From Hymenolepis diminuta (lineage: Eukaryota > Platyhelminthes > Cestoda > Cyclophyllidea > Hymenolepididae), in NCBI GenBank assembly GCA_900708905.1, contig CAADRB010000014.1, positions 170,897 through 234,896 of the forward strand: 64,000 nucleotides of DNA. Direction: 5' to 3'. Under the pieces are notes generated by a model, which saw only the letters and a list, made by a program, of their open reading frames with translations, was not told where the DNA came from and searched no databases. The position numbers were made by a program, and so were the translations under genes. This document shows, one piece after another, positions 51,001 to 63,984 of this stretch (position 1 is the stretch's first letter; every line of letters begins with the position of its first letter).

Positions 51001-54000
51001 ACTGTGAAGTAATTAATCAGAGACTTTCATTGAAAGTACTCAACCCAGTCAGAATTAAATAGATTCACCCGCTCCAATTGATAAACCGTATTCATAATGT
51101 GGGGCATATATATGCAGTAGATCATACAGTAAATAACTTCCCAAGTCTATTAAGGAAGGTGTTAAAAAACACTTAACCTTGAAGGAAAGAGAGTATTATG
51201 AAACTGTTCTTGTGGAAAACTCGCCTTCTACCGTTAGACCCATTGATCAAAGTTAACCAATGCGGCTATCCATCCACATCACTGGATGTTCACCAATAAA
51301 CATTGATCTCGTGACCAGATGTAGGAGCTGAACACTGCATCACTGGTGTCTCTTCCAATAATCCAATAGAGTGTACGTCATATTTTATAATCAAACGGAT
51401 TGTTACCGGTTTATGAACTGGAAAATTAGGAAAGTGCAAATGATTATAAAAGCTCCGCGTCTTAAACGTTAGGCTCTAACCGAATGCTCTAAAAACTCAG
51501 GAAATGAAGTTAGTAAGAACAAAGAGCCTAACCCCAACATAACCAGAATTATGTAGAAATATTAGTTTCAAGACTGAAATCGGCCAAACTAATCTTTCTC
51601 CTATATATGTTAAAATTTGCATACTGCCTGACCACATTGTACATTTAATACGATAATTTGTTAAAATTGACCCCGTGTTTATGTCTCCTATTTAAGAAAA
51701 TATTCACCAAGCCCCAATTCATAAAAAAATGTCATATCCTCATGGTGATGACACGCATGCGGGATAATAGAACTATAGATTCCTCTGACAATAAAAAAGG
51801 TCCCAAACATTATTTTACCTGAATTTGATCCGAGTACTTGTCGACATGCTGCAGCGTAGGGGTAGGTGGCGCCGGGGCAAGAGAATGGACAGAGGAGAGT
51901 CCACTGAGACTTTCAGCAGGTGGTCGGTATGGTGAGGTGAAAAGTCCACTGGTTGATATAGTGAGTAGAGGCTGCAGTTGGGAAGTAGGACTAGCGAAAA
52001 GAGACCAATCTGCTGTGCACTGCGGTTGCTGTGGTGGCGGTGCAGAGGTAGTCCGATTCTGTTGAGCGACTGAGTAGAGGTAGGAGTTCATGCGAGCGTT
52101 CTCAGTCACCAGAAGATTGCAGGTTTGAGTCAGCTGTTCCACTTTGAACTCCAAATTGGTGATTTCTGTTAAATGGAAGAACATTAAACAGATGAATATA
52201 ATTAGAACATATTTTGAAAACATTTGATAGGTAGATTATTTCACTAAAAGTATCATTTTCAAGCTTGGATTGTGAACATCTGAAATGTGCCGCCGCTAGG
52301 TCTTCCAAATTAGCGTATTTTCAGAAAACATACGCTTTATAACGATAATAATTGCGCAGAACACAGTGAGTGAAATATATTTAATACTGGAAGGCTATTT
52401 TGCCCAGGAGGTTTCAAACTTCATATCGAAAGAGCTAACTAAAAATACTTAATTGTCTCCGGCTAAAAATCATAATAATAATGTTGAAGGGAGAAAGTTT
52501 CTCTCAAGGACAACATCTCCAAAATGCCATTAAAATTGCCTTCCAAAACATGATTTTGGCAATTTTGCATTTCAAAATTGTATTCCTGATGAAACCTATA
52601 TAATTGTTCTGATCAGACAAATGAACTACTTACTACGTCCATATATTAACATTTCACTACAAATCCATTGAAAGGTGATAGGCCGAAAGCGTAGCATCCT
52701 GAAGCCCTCAAGATAAACCTTAGAAGACGCTTCAACTTGACAGAATCGGAAGAACTTTAATTATAATGACAGTAGGGATTTTTTAGCTTCTATCATGAAT
52801 AATGAGTAAAGAAATGTAGCCCGTTGAATGCTCCAAATCTATTTCCGGAGAGGTGTCTCCTTTCTTCAAGTGATCTACAATTCTAAGAGGATCGAGCCTC
52901 CCATAAACTATTATTGGAGGCCTCTACTCGATTAACGTTACATAGATCACGACAATTAAACATAAATAAAATGTTCAGCGAGCCACACACTATTTACTTT
53001 AATATTTAACCGGCGCATTAGAGAAGGGTGATTCTAGCACTCATTTTGAATGGCGGAAACATACTCTAGGGTCACAGACTGGAAAAAAATATAGCTAATA
53101 AACACAAGTGGCATCAAACTTACTCTCAGCGAGAGTCTTTATGATAGTATCACTAGCCGAACCACCGAACGAAATATTAGCCACCTCGTTGTGATTATTG
53201 GATCGAGTTGTAGACCGTTCAGTTTGTCGACGATGAGGATGCGAGTTCCTTGCCGCTGGTGCGGTGGAAGGCCTTGCAACAGTCCCACTTCTACTGCTAT
53301 TTCGAGGAGAAGGCGAGTGTCCCAAATGCGGCATTCTCATACCCATTCCAGATGCTGACTCCCGGGAGTCAGTAGTAGTACGAATTCCAAGACATTCACG
53401 ATGGGTGCTTGAGCTCATACTAGAATTGAGAAAACGTCTACTATTAGCAACCCGGCTACTTCGCGAAGAGACTACACTGGGAATATCTTCAGTGTATTCC
53501 TCTTCTTCCCGAACGTTCTGTTCCTCTTCACGGTCTGATGAGCCACCCCAAGTTGCCATTGCAGTAGCATCCATGCAGGAAGCAGACTCAGACAAACCGC
53601 CTCCTCCCTTAGTGCTATTTCTAAGAGACTGATTAGTGACGTTCAGTGCTTTATCATCACCCTCAACTGTGCCCTTGTCTCCTGCTGTTGCTACTACAGA
53701 AGAGTCCAGAGGGATATCAGTAGTATTGCGATGCTCCTCTCGCCACATACGCGCCTCTCGCATGCTCTTGTAAAGTCGCTCTGTGTTATCCACATACGTT
53801 GCTTCAGGTTCCTATAAGAAAAATTTTAACTAAGAAACATCAGACGAAAATTTAAGGCTTTAGCAATATAGATTACCATTCTAATTTTATTGAATTTCGC
53901 TAAAATTGAATTGAATTATTTCGAGAATAATTCACTCAATAAATATATTCTTTAGCTGATTGGCTCACAGGCGATTTATATACATTTAAAGGGGTTTCTT

Positions 54001-57000
54001 GAAATACAAGCTGGTCAGTGTTAAGATGCATTGCAATAAATAACTTTGGACGTCAGTGAATTTAAAAGTAATCAAGCCAAAAGAAATTCACAAATCGGCA
54101 ATCGGTTGGACGAACAATTTCTTCTCAATAAGCATGTAAGTAATAATTCTTTATTACCTTGAAATCGAGCGTAAATATACTTTCATCACAAGTTTGGGGT
54201 ATTTGTGATGATACAATTTTAGTGAAGATTTAAAAGTGGTATTCTAATAGACAATGGTCTAGACATTAAGAGATAGGATATTGGATGGCATTAGTGTTGT
54301 ACCAATCTTTGCTACTGGGTTTCCCAGTTAGAGAGTTAAAATTTCAGTCAAAGACTCCCTTCGACGACTTGCTTAATTAGTCTTTATTATTTTTGATACT
54401 TAGTGATTCGAAAGAAGCCCCAATATAACAAGTCTGTAATGAAAACAAGGTTCTCCGAATACAAAGTGCACAAAAGAGATGCAACTCTAAACAAAGAATA
54501 GTCAAGCTGGTATGCATTTCTCCAAATCCATAGCTGACTCATCGAAGTTGGTGGAAGCATGACGGCTGACGATAATACTTTAAACCAAAGCTCAAGATAC
54601 TGACTGTTAACAACAATCGAAGGTACTCTGTAGTGAGGAGTGCCCATGGTTCTTTCTCTATTACCATATAACTTGGTCTTTGTAAAATAAGAGCAAAGTG
54701 GTCTAACTCTATGTACATGATCATTTCCGCCAATAATCATTCTCGCATTTTCATGAGTGTGTGTCTGTGAGAAGTGGGCATTATATTAGCCAAATAACAA
54801 AAGATCTGATAATTGCCAATGAATTTGAAAATGGGAAAACAGATTTGTCAATAAACTGACCTGAAAGGTGACGGCTTCACCTTTCTGAGTGGTGGGATCG
54901 CTATCACTACTGGCAATAGAGCTCAGATGATTACTGCGACGAGTTGGGGGTGGGGTTGAAAGTTCGAGGCCAGAGAAAGTGGTCGGTAGAGATCCATCCA
55001 AATGGTCATCCAGATTTTGGTTGGTGGTGTTCTGCTCAGAACAGTTTGATGTCCGTGACTGTGCTGATGGTATCTACAAATATTGTGTAGAAATACCAAT
55101 ACTCTTGAGAGAAGAAGTAAGGACTTTAATTTGTAGGCTTAATCATAATTGACAGACTCACTTTGAATAATCTTCCAAGCCATCTACTTGGAGCCACATA
55201 TCGAACTGGACGTGAGAATGTATGTGATCATCCTTCCCCTTATCGTTTGTTGGTTCAACTACCATTCTGACTATAACTCCCAAGCCTATTTAGATAGACA
55301 TTTGTGATCTTAGGGCTTCCTTGGTGAGAAACCCACATTCTGCCTCTCCAACTCATGACCTCTGACCTCACAAACGTATATGCTACCCACCAAGTCATTC
55401 TAACGTCGCCTCATATCACCCGCTACTCCTTGATTTTAATCTCTAAAGATTGGAAATGAAGATCGAAATGAAGAATGTCCAAATCTATAATTTGAGATAC
55501 AGTGAAGAGTGTCAAGGTCTTGATATCGCCTCAATATGGAGGCTTCATATTAAAGAGAGAATCACTGTACGCCACTGAAAATGATTTCCGAACAACGTGT
55601 TAATTTGATTAATTTTATGTGACATTTTTATGTTCGCATGCTTGGGCAAACCGCTGTGTTACTTCCCTCTCTGACCAAAGTGCGGCTGTACAATATCGGC
55701 TACCGATTCTTGCTGGCCACTATCTATAAAACGGCTAAGTCGCCTGTGCTATAAACATCCCGGAATTTAAATAAGCTCGGTATAAACGCTTGGCTCTCAC
55801 ACTCTCTTATGTATTTTGATTCTACTCTCTCTACAATATCACAAATAGGTCATTAACATTGAAGAATATGTACTTTACAATCAATCTTTAGACTTACAAG
55901 CATAAGAGAAAAAGCAAAGATATGAAGTCACCTACCTTAATAGAAGTCGACGAAAGAGTGCGCCTTGAAGTACTGGCTTTCGAAGGCGACACTTCTACGC
56001 TATTGGAAAAGTTGAAGGAATGCAATTCCCCTCGCAGCTCCTCGAGATGTTCCTTCCGGGCTTGAAGACGCCTCAAAATGGGGAGAGAATCATCTCTGTC
56101 TTCCGTAGGAGCGACATCGGAATTTGTCACTCTAAAGGAGTAAATCAAGGGATTGATGAAATAGGCAAAGAGCGTCTTAATAAAGACTCCTTTAGAAAGA
56201 GTACATACGAATTTGAGGGCTGTTGTTGTGAGGATCCAACTCGTGACGGTAGACTAGACTTTGAAGTATCTTCAGGTTTTGACTGTGATGAGCTGATGCT
56301 AGTAATCTCTAGAATAATAAAAATGTTTATCTTCATGACAGGGGCTGGTTGAGGTAGCATATAAAAATTAAAACTCCATATTGAAGAAAAAATAACTCCG
56401 AGCTTGTATTATCCTTAGCATTAATCACCTGGGACTTGAGTTGAAGGAATTGTCATCTTATTCAATGATAACCCTCCTGTTTATCTTTACGTGTTATATG
56501 AAATTTTATGCACTATAACTATGGGGATGAAGCTGATTTGGTAAATATGTGATTATGAAATCACATGCGGAAACTAGTTTCATTCTTGAAAAAAGGGCGA
56601 TTTTCAGATCAAGTCTTCGAAACTATGCTTCGACATAATTAAACACTCAAATATACCAATCTGTGAAGATTAGTAGAGCAAACGAACATTAATTAGAATT
56701 TACGATAAAGAAAAATCGCTACTTTTCATTTTCAAAATTTTACAATTCCACTCTGCATATTAAAAGCAACATTAACAGCATTTTGTCGACTAATAACTAA
56801 TATAAATTACAAGAGATAACTTTGATCAAATAGACAATTGAAGCGAGATGTGCTAGGATTCAATTTTTTCATTATAGCGGCTCCAGGATATTTTCGATCT
56901 AACGATTTCCTTAATGAACTTGAACCAATCAATATAAATGAGTTATTGAATCGCTTACTGGCTTTCCACGTTGGAAGACAATTTCAGTATGTAAGAGCTT

Positions 57001-60000
57001 TTAGGTTATAGTCAATCTCCTTATAGCAAGTTGATCCAAGAAGCTTCCACCGTAACATGATGAAGTGTATTAGCTTCTAGTATGTGGCTCACACCATCCC
57101 ATGTGTTTCAAGGTCTGTTTTAGAGATAATCCAGCAATAGTGCTGTCATTAAAACCACGTGAAGGTAACGCGTTGTATGAACGAAAAGATACCGCACTAT
57201 GTCCCACAATGTGCAAGTGTGTGATTAGCCGTATAGCGTGCACGTCTAGGGTCACGTATACCTCTATACCCCAAAGAGGGGAAGGGTTCGAATAGGGTAA
57301 ATTTCACTTAAGGACAAATCAATCAATATCTAGGACCCTCGCACTCTGATTAATTCCGAACACGTGCAATGAGCAAATGGAGTAAATGAAGAATACTAAT
57401 AATTGATAAAAGCCTCCACACCCATGTGGAAGTGTTCATAACAATTGACTAAGGCAAATAGAAGGTATCTGAAGTCGCTCTTACGAGGAACCAACATTCC
57501 TTTTGACCAGGATTAATTAGCTAGACGGTTGATTAACATAATGCACCAATGGATATTGATCGCACGACCTGTCAAACGTGTACTTTCCGACATACCTGTT
57601 AGAAAAAGTCAATCCGGAGCTACCTCCATGAGTAACTCGCATTCTGCCACCCAACTTGTAATCAGTGTTAACTGAAAAGATTAGCAATTGCGTTCACTGG
57701 AAAAGCATCGAAGAAGTATAGCATTCGAGACGTCTAATCTGATCGTTCCACCAGCGGAGCATTTGATATGACTAAGCATGGAAAAGCACGAAACACTTAT
57801 AACCACGGAGAGGGGTAAAAGATAAATCGAAGGAGGAAGTCTCTTCATTTAATGGGCCATTTCACAGAATACAGTAATTTAAAGATTATACCTACCATTC
57901 CAGAGTCCATTGAAGGAAAATGCATTCCTTTACCTACATTGGACATCCTAGGATTTTGTCTCCCTCTCCCTATCCTTGGCCAGCATCAATCAGCGAGATT
58001 ACTCATTTCAATTAACGAATAGACATAAATGTATACCAGCTTATTCCATTTCATATGGATAAACATGTCATCACCAACAAAGAAAATCGAAAATATGAAG
58101 TCCCAAGTTTACAATTCTGAACTTATGATCAAAGTAAGTGATTTACAGAATTTGGAATAGTAAAATGGTGTGAAAAACTGACGAAGGCAGATGATTTTAC
58201 CGATGCAAGAAAAATAACCATTAGGAAAACGAGTCACTTACAAATTCACAAATGCCGCGGAGAGAAAAATATTATAGATTTCTTAAAATAGTACTTAACA
58301 GCAACTTTATGCCGAGTTATTAAGAAATCCAGATAGGCTTTAATGGAAATTAAAATCAACAATACGCTTGAATAAAATTATTCTTCATTACAATGACAGA
58401 AATCGAAGGAAATTGGTAAATCCCAAGAAGTGTTAAATGGATTTGTAATAACAGCAAATCTCGTTAGCTTTCATTAACTGAACACTTCTTGATTATAATG
58501 AGTGTGGGACCACCACCTGATCTTTTCAACTGGTCAATTTAGGAGGTGAAAATATATTTGTCGTCAGATGAAATCAAATGGGTGAAATGTAGGAATAAGG
58601 AAATACGAGTGAATAAAACACTACGCTTTAGAAATAAAGTCAAAATCTAGTACAACTGTCACCCAATCACCCTCAAAGCTCAGTTTCAGACGGATGGAAT
58701 GTTTTCTTAAACAACTCAGGTAATGAAAATCCTGAAGACGAAGAGACATCAATGGCAACAAATGCTCAATGAGAGTGATTGAATTCAAGACTAAAATCAC
58801 TTTCCATTTCCAATGACAGTTCTACATCTCGGCGAAATCATAATTTTAATCAAATAGGCAGATGAGAATAAAATTAAACAGTAATGAAGTTAACTTACTA
58901 CCTCTAGCCTCAGCCAGCTGTTTGATAAGCCTATCACGTTGTTCGGAGAGTTGGGATATAGTGAGTTCCATTTCCTGTTGGCTTTTTGTGCGATCTGATT
59001 CGACCGCAGTGGCAGATGAAGATGATTTTGGTTTTGAGGTGGAAGCACTAGCAATAGCCACTAGTCGAAGTGTCAATCATATTGTAAATATATTACTAAT
59101 TATATTAAGAGTAGTTTGTCAATTTGACGTCAACTGAACTCACGCGAAGGTGCCGTGGCAGTTAGTTCGGATTTGCTCAACTCTTCAGAAGACTGAGTCC
59201 TAGACGGTTCATCATCCTAAAACATTAGTGAACATTACCTAAGATAAGGAACCGTCACCAACATTCGAACAGTAAGAATAAATAATTTGTAAATAACACA
59301 TTATCACATTTCAGTAGAGAAAACAGTAAGGAAAAATTAATTCGAAGAACACAGTAAAACTATACTGAGAATGCTAAGAACCTAAAGTCAATTCTAGGTG
59401 CTGTCACTCAAAACAAAAATTTTTGGTGAAACGATCAACTTTAACTCTTTTGAAAGAAACAGATTGGACACGTGAATGCATATGCTTCAGAGCGTATTCA
59501 AGGGAAAAAATACCGCAAATCGAATGTGCTATTCATACAATCAAAATAAGTAAATTTAACTTATTCAGTCTGATTTACTTATGTTAAAGAGTTACATCTC
59601 TACAGAATTTAACATCTTTCAAAATTAAGGAGGATTGTTACAACCGTCCATAATGTACTTTTTGATGGAGAATTCCTAAGGATTAAAGTTTCTATATACA
59701 AGAGAAAAGATCAAACTGTGAATCATATCCGCAATCAGATATATGCGAACATTACGTAATATTTCAAAGGTATTCGAAAGTGGAAGAAAGCGTTCATCGA
59801 AAAAAGCAAATAAGAAGTAGATAAAATAACATTTAGTCCTTAGAACCGATTTCACACCAGTTTCCCTACAATACTTGACCACCTTATAGTAAAATGAAAT
59901 GCATGTAGAAGGAAATTATCGTGATACAAAAAACTCCTCCGAAAGTTTGCACAAAATCGCAGCTTAAGTGCTAGAGACCAATGAAGATAAATGAGCTATC

Positions 60001-63000
60001 TTAATTGTGGAAGTAAAGACCACATAAAAAATTGGTACCAAATAAAACGAAGAGTATTTTAAAAGAAGTAGCCTCAACAAATTCCTAATACATCGTTAAA
60101 AACCAAACCAATCGAAAATAAGCACTAAATGACTAGGCACATTTGAAATCCACACAATTACGTTATTCTTCCGTCAAGTTAAGCAATAGCAACCATTGCT
60201 ATTAAGAACCTGGTACAAATAGGAGAAGTGAACTGCTAAAAGGACAGAAGAGGCACACAAATCGGCTTTCAACATACTCCATCATTACACACATGATGGG
60301 AGGGTTTAATAAACGAATACACATCCGATGGGTATTAAAAGGTCAACACTCAATCAAAAAAATTCCCGCATAAGAGCAATCTCGAAATGTACGAAGGCAG
60401 AGTAATTTCGATCCTGAAAAAGCAACAGTCGCAGTCGAACCAATTCAAACAAAATCCTTTAATTTCACTGGCCCCTTTCTTCTCATATATCCTAATTTAA
60501 AGGTGCGTGTTTCAGATAATTAAATAACAATAGGTCGGAAAATAAAACGGTAATAGTGGGAATATGAGAACTTACGGCTTGGCTTTGAAGGGCTCCCTTT
60601 ATTATTCCCGCAATTGTAAAGAAGCACTCTTTGGTCATTTCCAGGCTTCGACCAAGACTAATCAGGAAGCCACGTAGATCCTTGAGCTAAATATAGAAAT
60701 GGGTGAATAAAAATCAGATAATAGTAGAGACAGCATGTAGAAAAGACAAAGGGAAGTCTTGCATGTGCCGCCTTACAGAGTCAAATGTGCTCTGCATTTG
60801 AACAAAGGAGAAGTATGGAAAAGGACGTCACACACTTGTAATTATTTACCTACATTCAGTTTGCTGCTGCTAGTTTCATCTACCTCCTCTTGGTTGCAAG
60901 GAGACACAAATCAAACGAAACGATTAATAATTCCCCGAATATTTAGGATGTGAACTCTCACTAAAAAAACAGAAGTTTGCACACTCACATTTTGACTTAA
61001 AGCATAATTCGAATAAAGCTATACTCCTAATATCTTGACTCCATAATGCACAGCTAGTCGATTCTGTTTCAACTCTTACGCAATATTTGTTATAGAGTTA
61101 GATGCTACCTCATGATTAGAACCAGTTGAAGTGTTTAGCTCTTCTATGGGCAATAATAATAGTCTGTATAGCGAACATAAGTCAAGCTGATGCAAACTAT
61201 TAATGTCCTAAATGTGGACCAAAAAATATCAAATCAATGAAGCTTGAAATTTATTATGGAATTATGTTGATTACTCAGCTCAAACAGGTTTACGATTTTC
61301 AAGAACTGGTCATGTTTAATTAATAGATTTAGTCAAAATTTTATAGACTTCGTGATGTATTAGGAATCACGTACAGGAAAGAAAGAAGCCCCCAAAGAGA
61401 ATACGGCCAGTCAAGCTCACAGTTTTTGAGAGTCAATAACAGTTGATTAGATAGACAAATTAGACACGTATGAAGACAGGACTCACTCATACTCAAGTCG
61501 CCATGTTTCAAAGATGGTTTATAATGTGTTCCGACACTGAGAACCTGGATATGAAAGGCTCCTTTCCGAGATACTCTCAAAAATGGAGTAGTATACTGAT
61601 CCATACCTCTCAGCGATTAAAGATGCCATTGTGATAAGTTACCTGGAACTGTTTCTTATCTCATAAAAACTCCAAAATCCAGATGATCAAAAATGCTACA
61701 CCCTGTGCTGATCGATCCGACCAACTTATAACCGAATCAGATAATATTACGGCTAGTATAAACGTTGTTTGATAGTTTTATATCAATTCTCACTCTTCAT
61801 GACACTTGTTAACCTGATTTATACATCACGATAGATAAGAGACTACATGAACCAAGTTAATCCACATTTTATAAAAAAGGAAACTAACCAAAGAAGGCAA
61901 ACGATGAGGTAATCAATCTGAGAAACTAATTATCTTCAAGGTGAACAGATGATAGAAAGCACTAAACCTAATCAGATCATCGACAAATAGGATCGGAATA
62001 TAATTAAACGGTTGACCGGATGGAAATATTTCTAATTTCTGAGCCCCAAATAGTATCGAAAATTCTACTTGTCATGGAATGATTTTCGGTCAAATAAGGG
62101 CAAGCGATTCCGACACAACATATAAACAACTAAATATGGTTTTAAAAGAGCGAAAATGAAAAAATTGGAAGTAGGAACACTTCTGCAAAACTTGACTCTA
62201 TTTCTGTGCCTGCACGCTTCTTCGTTTGTTGTAATAGGCGCGTTATATTTTCAATTTCTGCCATTGGAGATTAAATTCGTGATTAGAGAAAATTGAACTT
62301 AGACCAATAATATTACAGAGGATGAAAAAGCTGTTTAAAAAACAGAATGAATAGCTGAAAAATTAAAAGAATAAATCATTGGATTCATTTTCCAAACAAC
62401 TCAAGATTGTTTTTTTTGTTGAAAGCAAAACCAATACACATAAAATAATTTATAAATAAAGAAGCTTATTAAGAATATTTCGAATAGAAAGATTGTTGGA
62501 GTCATTAATCACAATCTATGTGCGCTGGTGGCGCTGTGATCAACGTGCTCCCCTGCAAAATCAGGGATCACAGATCAAATACCCATTGGTTCACACTCAG
62601 TGAGCGCCACCGCCTAATCCAAAATGGGTATTGGAAAAGGCTTTACTAAATAGGCCTGGGAATCAACAAGCTAGAAAAAAACAACCATCAGTAGTTCATA
62701 ACTACAATTCTAAATGGACATGAGTGGATAGTAGTTTAAGGAATAGCATCCCATCCTTACCGAGTTAAACAGCGTTTATAAACAGACACAGAAGAAAAAA
62801 TGAAGGAGTTCAAGTTAACTAGTCTGCTACACTAAACATTAAAAAGGTCAGATGACATAATTGAAGAAAATACATGCAGAATAGGAAATAAAACATCAGT
62901 TCTCCTCCAGTCACGAAAATTAAACTTGTCAACACTTAAATGAGTGACTCACTGATCGTAATGTGGCTGGCTAATTTTATATCGCAAACTCTGCTAAGAT

Positions 63001-63984
63001 AAAGCAGAGAAAAAGGACACGATTAAAAATTACAAGATTGATTTCCCCAACAATTGCGGAAATATAAAATCTAGATTTATGAAGTAAAACCAACTAAAAA
63101 ATTGACATTTACGAGTAAAACCAAAAAGACTACTAGATAAATCCCAGAAACATTTCCCACAAGAAAATAGCTTTTAAATATTGACACTTACTTGACTAGC
63201 TTTGTATTCATCTGAGGCATCCTCAAGGCTATAGATAGTCTGAATGCAAAAAAGACGGTGTCGAAAAAAATTGACAAAAATATAGGAAAAAGTATTTCAC
63301 CACTTACTTCATAAGCATTTTTCAGAGAAAGAAGCCGAAGATTAATTTCCGTGAAGCGCTGGCCGACATCGTTTAAATGACTAACAGTATCACTCATATC
63401 CAGACCACTAGTTAGACTTGTTAAACGACTGATTAAATCCTGATAGCGAGCAATCTGTGATAGCATAGTCAGAAGTTGAAGTTTCTGTCTCTGAAACAAC
63501 CATAAAATTAGATTTAGTTAACAAATGGATTTCAAGGCATAGAAAAGCAAAAATATACTTCATGATGAAGGCGCCATTCAGAGGGATCAATGGATACAGA
63601 AAGCTCATCAGACCGATCAAATCGTAATTCAACAGAGGGCGCATCAATAGAAACTTGACGAGATGACGAACTTGGTTCCACTGAGATATTCAAAATATTG
63701 AGATTGGCACTCGTCGATTTTGGCACGTTACTCTGCAAAAAGAAGCAATCAATAAAGCAAAAATTACTGTTTTACCATATTATTTGAAGAATCAATAATA
63801 GATTTTAACTGATCTTGAGCATCCTGTATTTTCTCCATTTGAAATTCGGCTTCATTCGTACAGTGCGACTGTAAAATAATGAAAAAAACTATATATTTTA
63901 TACCTCTAATGATCTGTATCTTTCTTTAAAATTCTCCAGTTGTCGTACTAGCTCTTGGAAACGATGTATTTGGGCATTATTCTC
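48051..63984 (-). CDS. PCM1: PCM1 (pericentriolar material 1) homologue, C-terminal 14 exons; 5' end outside window
   Basis: Minus-strand exons: 63984-63904, 63868-63776, 63732-63559, 63490-63308, 63239-63192, 60686-60576, 59216-59144, 59060-58899, 56308-56209, 56131-55936, 55073-54861, 53811-53124, 52165-51819, 48359-48051. Every junction is GT-AG with matching phase, and the sum is 2778 nt (925 codons plus stop). PCM1 scaffolds centriolar satellites around centrosomes and basal bodies. The key evidence is in exon 12: VDNTERLYKSMREARMWREE, then about 60 residues later MATWGGS plus an acidic run. From memory, vertebrate PCM1 has VDN-ELWSEMRRHEMLREEL followed by MATWGGS and acidic residues in the same order. 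Exon 13 opens with a coiled coil (NLEFKVEQLTQTCNLLVTEN) and exon 14 with another (EQRSRMNQLQNDLQVALHQQ), at the matching places. The linkers are Ser/Pro/Gln-rich. Vertebrate PCM1 continues for several hundred more residues; this model stops early. Confidence 0.75.
48600..49692 (-). pseudogene. Dead mariner-like (Tc1/mariner superfamily) transposase inside a PCM1 intron
   Basis: Minus-strand segments in three frames follow the order of a mariner transposase. There is an N-terminal helix-turn-helix part (IISSEMKRHTVIVSIKVKHG at 49692-49462), a middle part with DIRYKSHVLRRGGQL and DRWLAM (49424-49125), and a catalytic-core part with VPQGLRVNADAYVETLQ and AFKQDS (49115-48909). A tail carries EVNKHPYNTKS (to about 48690). 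The position of the first catalytic Asp (normally in a DEKNF-like motif) reads PRKYF, while the Asp in KQDS is kept. Frameshifts, stops and two N bases break the rest. No terminal inverted repeats could be matched. It has the same orientation as the host gene. Confidence 0.8.
48734..48751. other. Two ambiguous bases (N at 48734 and 48751)
   Basis: These are the only non-ACGT characters in the window. They fall in the repeat-derived transposase, where reads from different copies may have been merged. Confidence 0.95.
49693..51818 (-). other. Remainder of the last PCM1 intron
   Basis: Intronic sequence with no second gene recognised. The 71-codon plus-strand frame at 50847-51062 has no motif. 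Confidence 0.5.
55321..55400 (-). repeat. tRNA-derived SINE-like fragment in a PCM1 intron
   Basis: On the minus strand TGGTGGGTAGCATATACGTT is followed by TGTGAGGTCAGAGGTCATGA and GTTGGAGAGGCAGAATGTGG. The order A-box-like, anticodon-like, B-box-like, then a unique tail fits a tRNA-derived SINE. The tail matches the copy at 57605. Confidence 0.5.
57605..57665 (-). repeat. SINE-like fragment (3' part) in a PCM1 intron
   Basis: The minus strand reads AAGTTGGGTGGCAGAATGCG then AGTTACTCATGGAGGTAGC. It parallels GAGTTGGAGAGGCAGAATGT then GGGTTTCTCACC of the copy near 55330. Confidence 0.4.
60854..60886 (-). other. Candidate 33-nt micro-exon of the PCM1-like gene
   Basis: The minus strand encodes EVDETSSSKLN between an AG (weak acceptor, CAAGAG) and GTAGGT. 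Its length is a multiple of three and its phase is 0, so it fits between exons 5 and 6 without changing frame. Because the acceptor is poor I leave it out of the model. Confidence 0.2.
62521..62590 (+). repeat. tRNA-derived SINE-like fragment in a PCM1 intron
   Basis: GGTGGCGCTGTGATCAACGT, then GCTCCCCTGCAAAATCAGGG and ATCACAGATCAAATACCC. It has a tRNA-like order with an anticodon-arm-like CCCTGCAAAATCAGGG hairpin. The B-box is degraded. Confidence 0.4.

Noticed and set aside
53264..53632. 122-codon plus-strand ORF
   Set aside because: Antisense shadow of the 688-nt PCM1-like exon, whose frame is supported by phase-matched splice sites and MATWGGS.
54387..54740. 117-codon minus-strand ORF just downstream of a PCM1-like exon
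   Set aside because: It lies in the intron between the exons ending at 54861 and starting at 53811. Those two join in phase 0 without it, and its sequence has no coiled-coil or PCM1-like character.
57070..57300. tRNA-like look of a GC-richer stretch (TGATTAGCCGTATAGCGTG and downstream GGGTTCGAATAG)
   Set aside because: The spacing between A-box-like and B-box-like parts is wrong for a tRNA gene and the arms do not pair. It may be further SINE debris.
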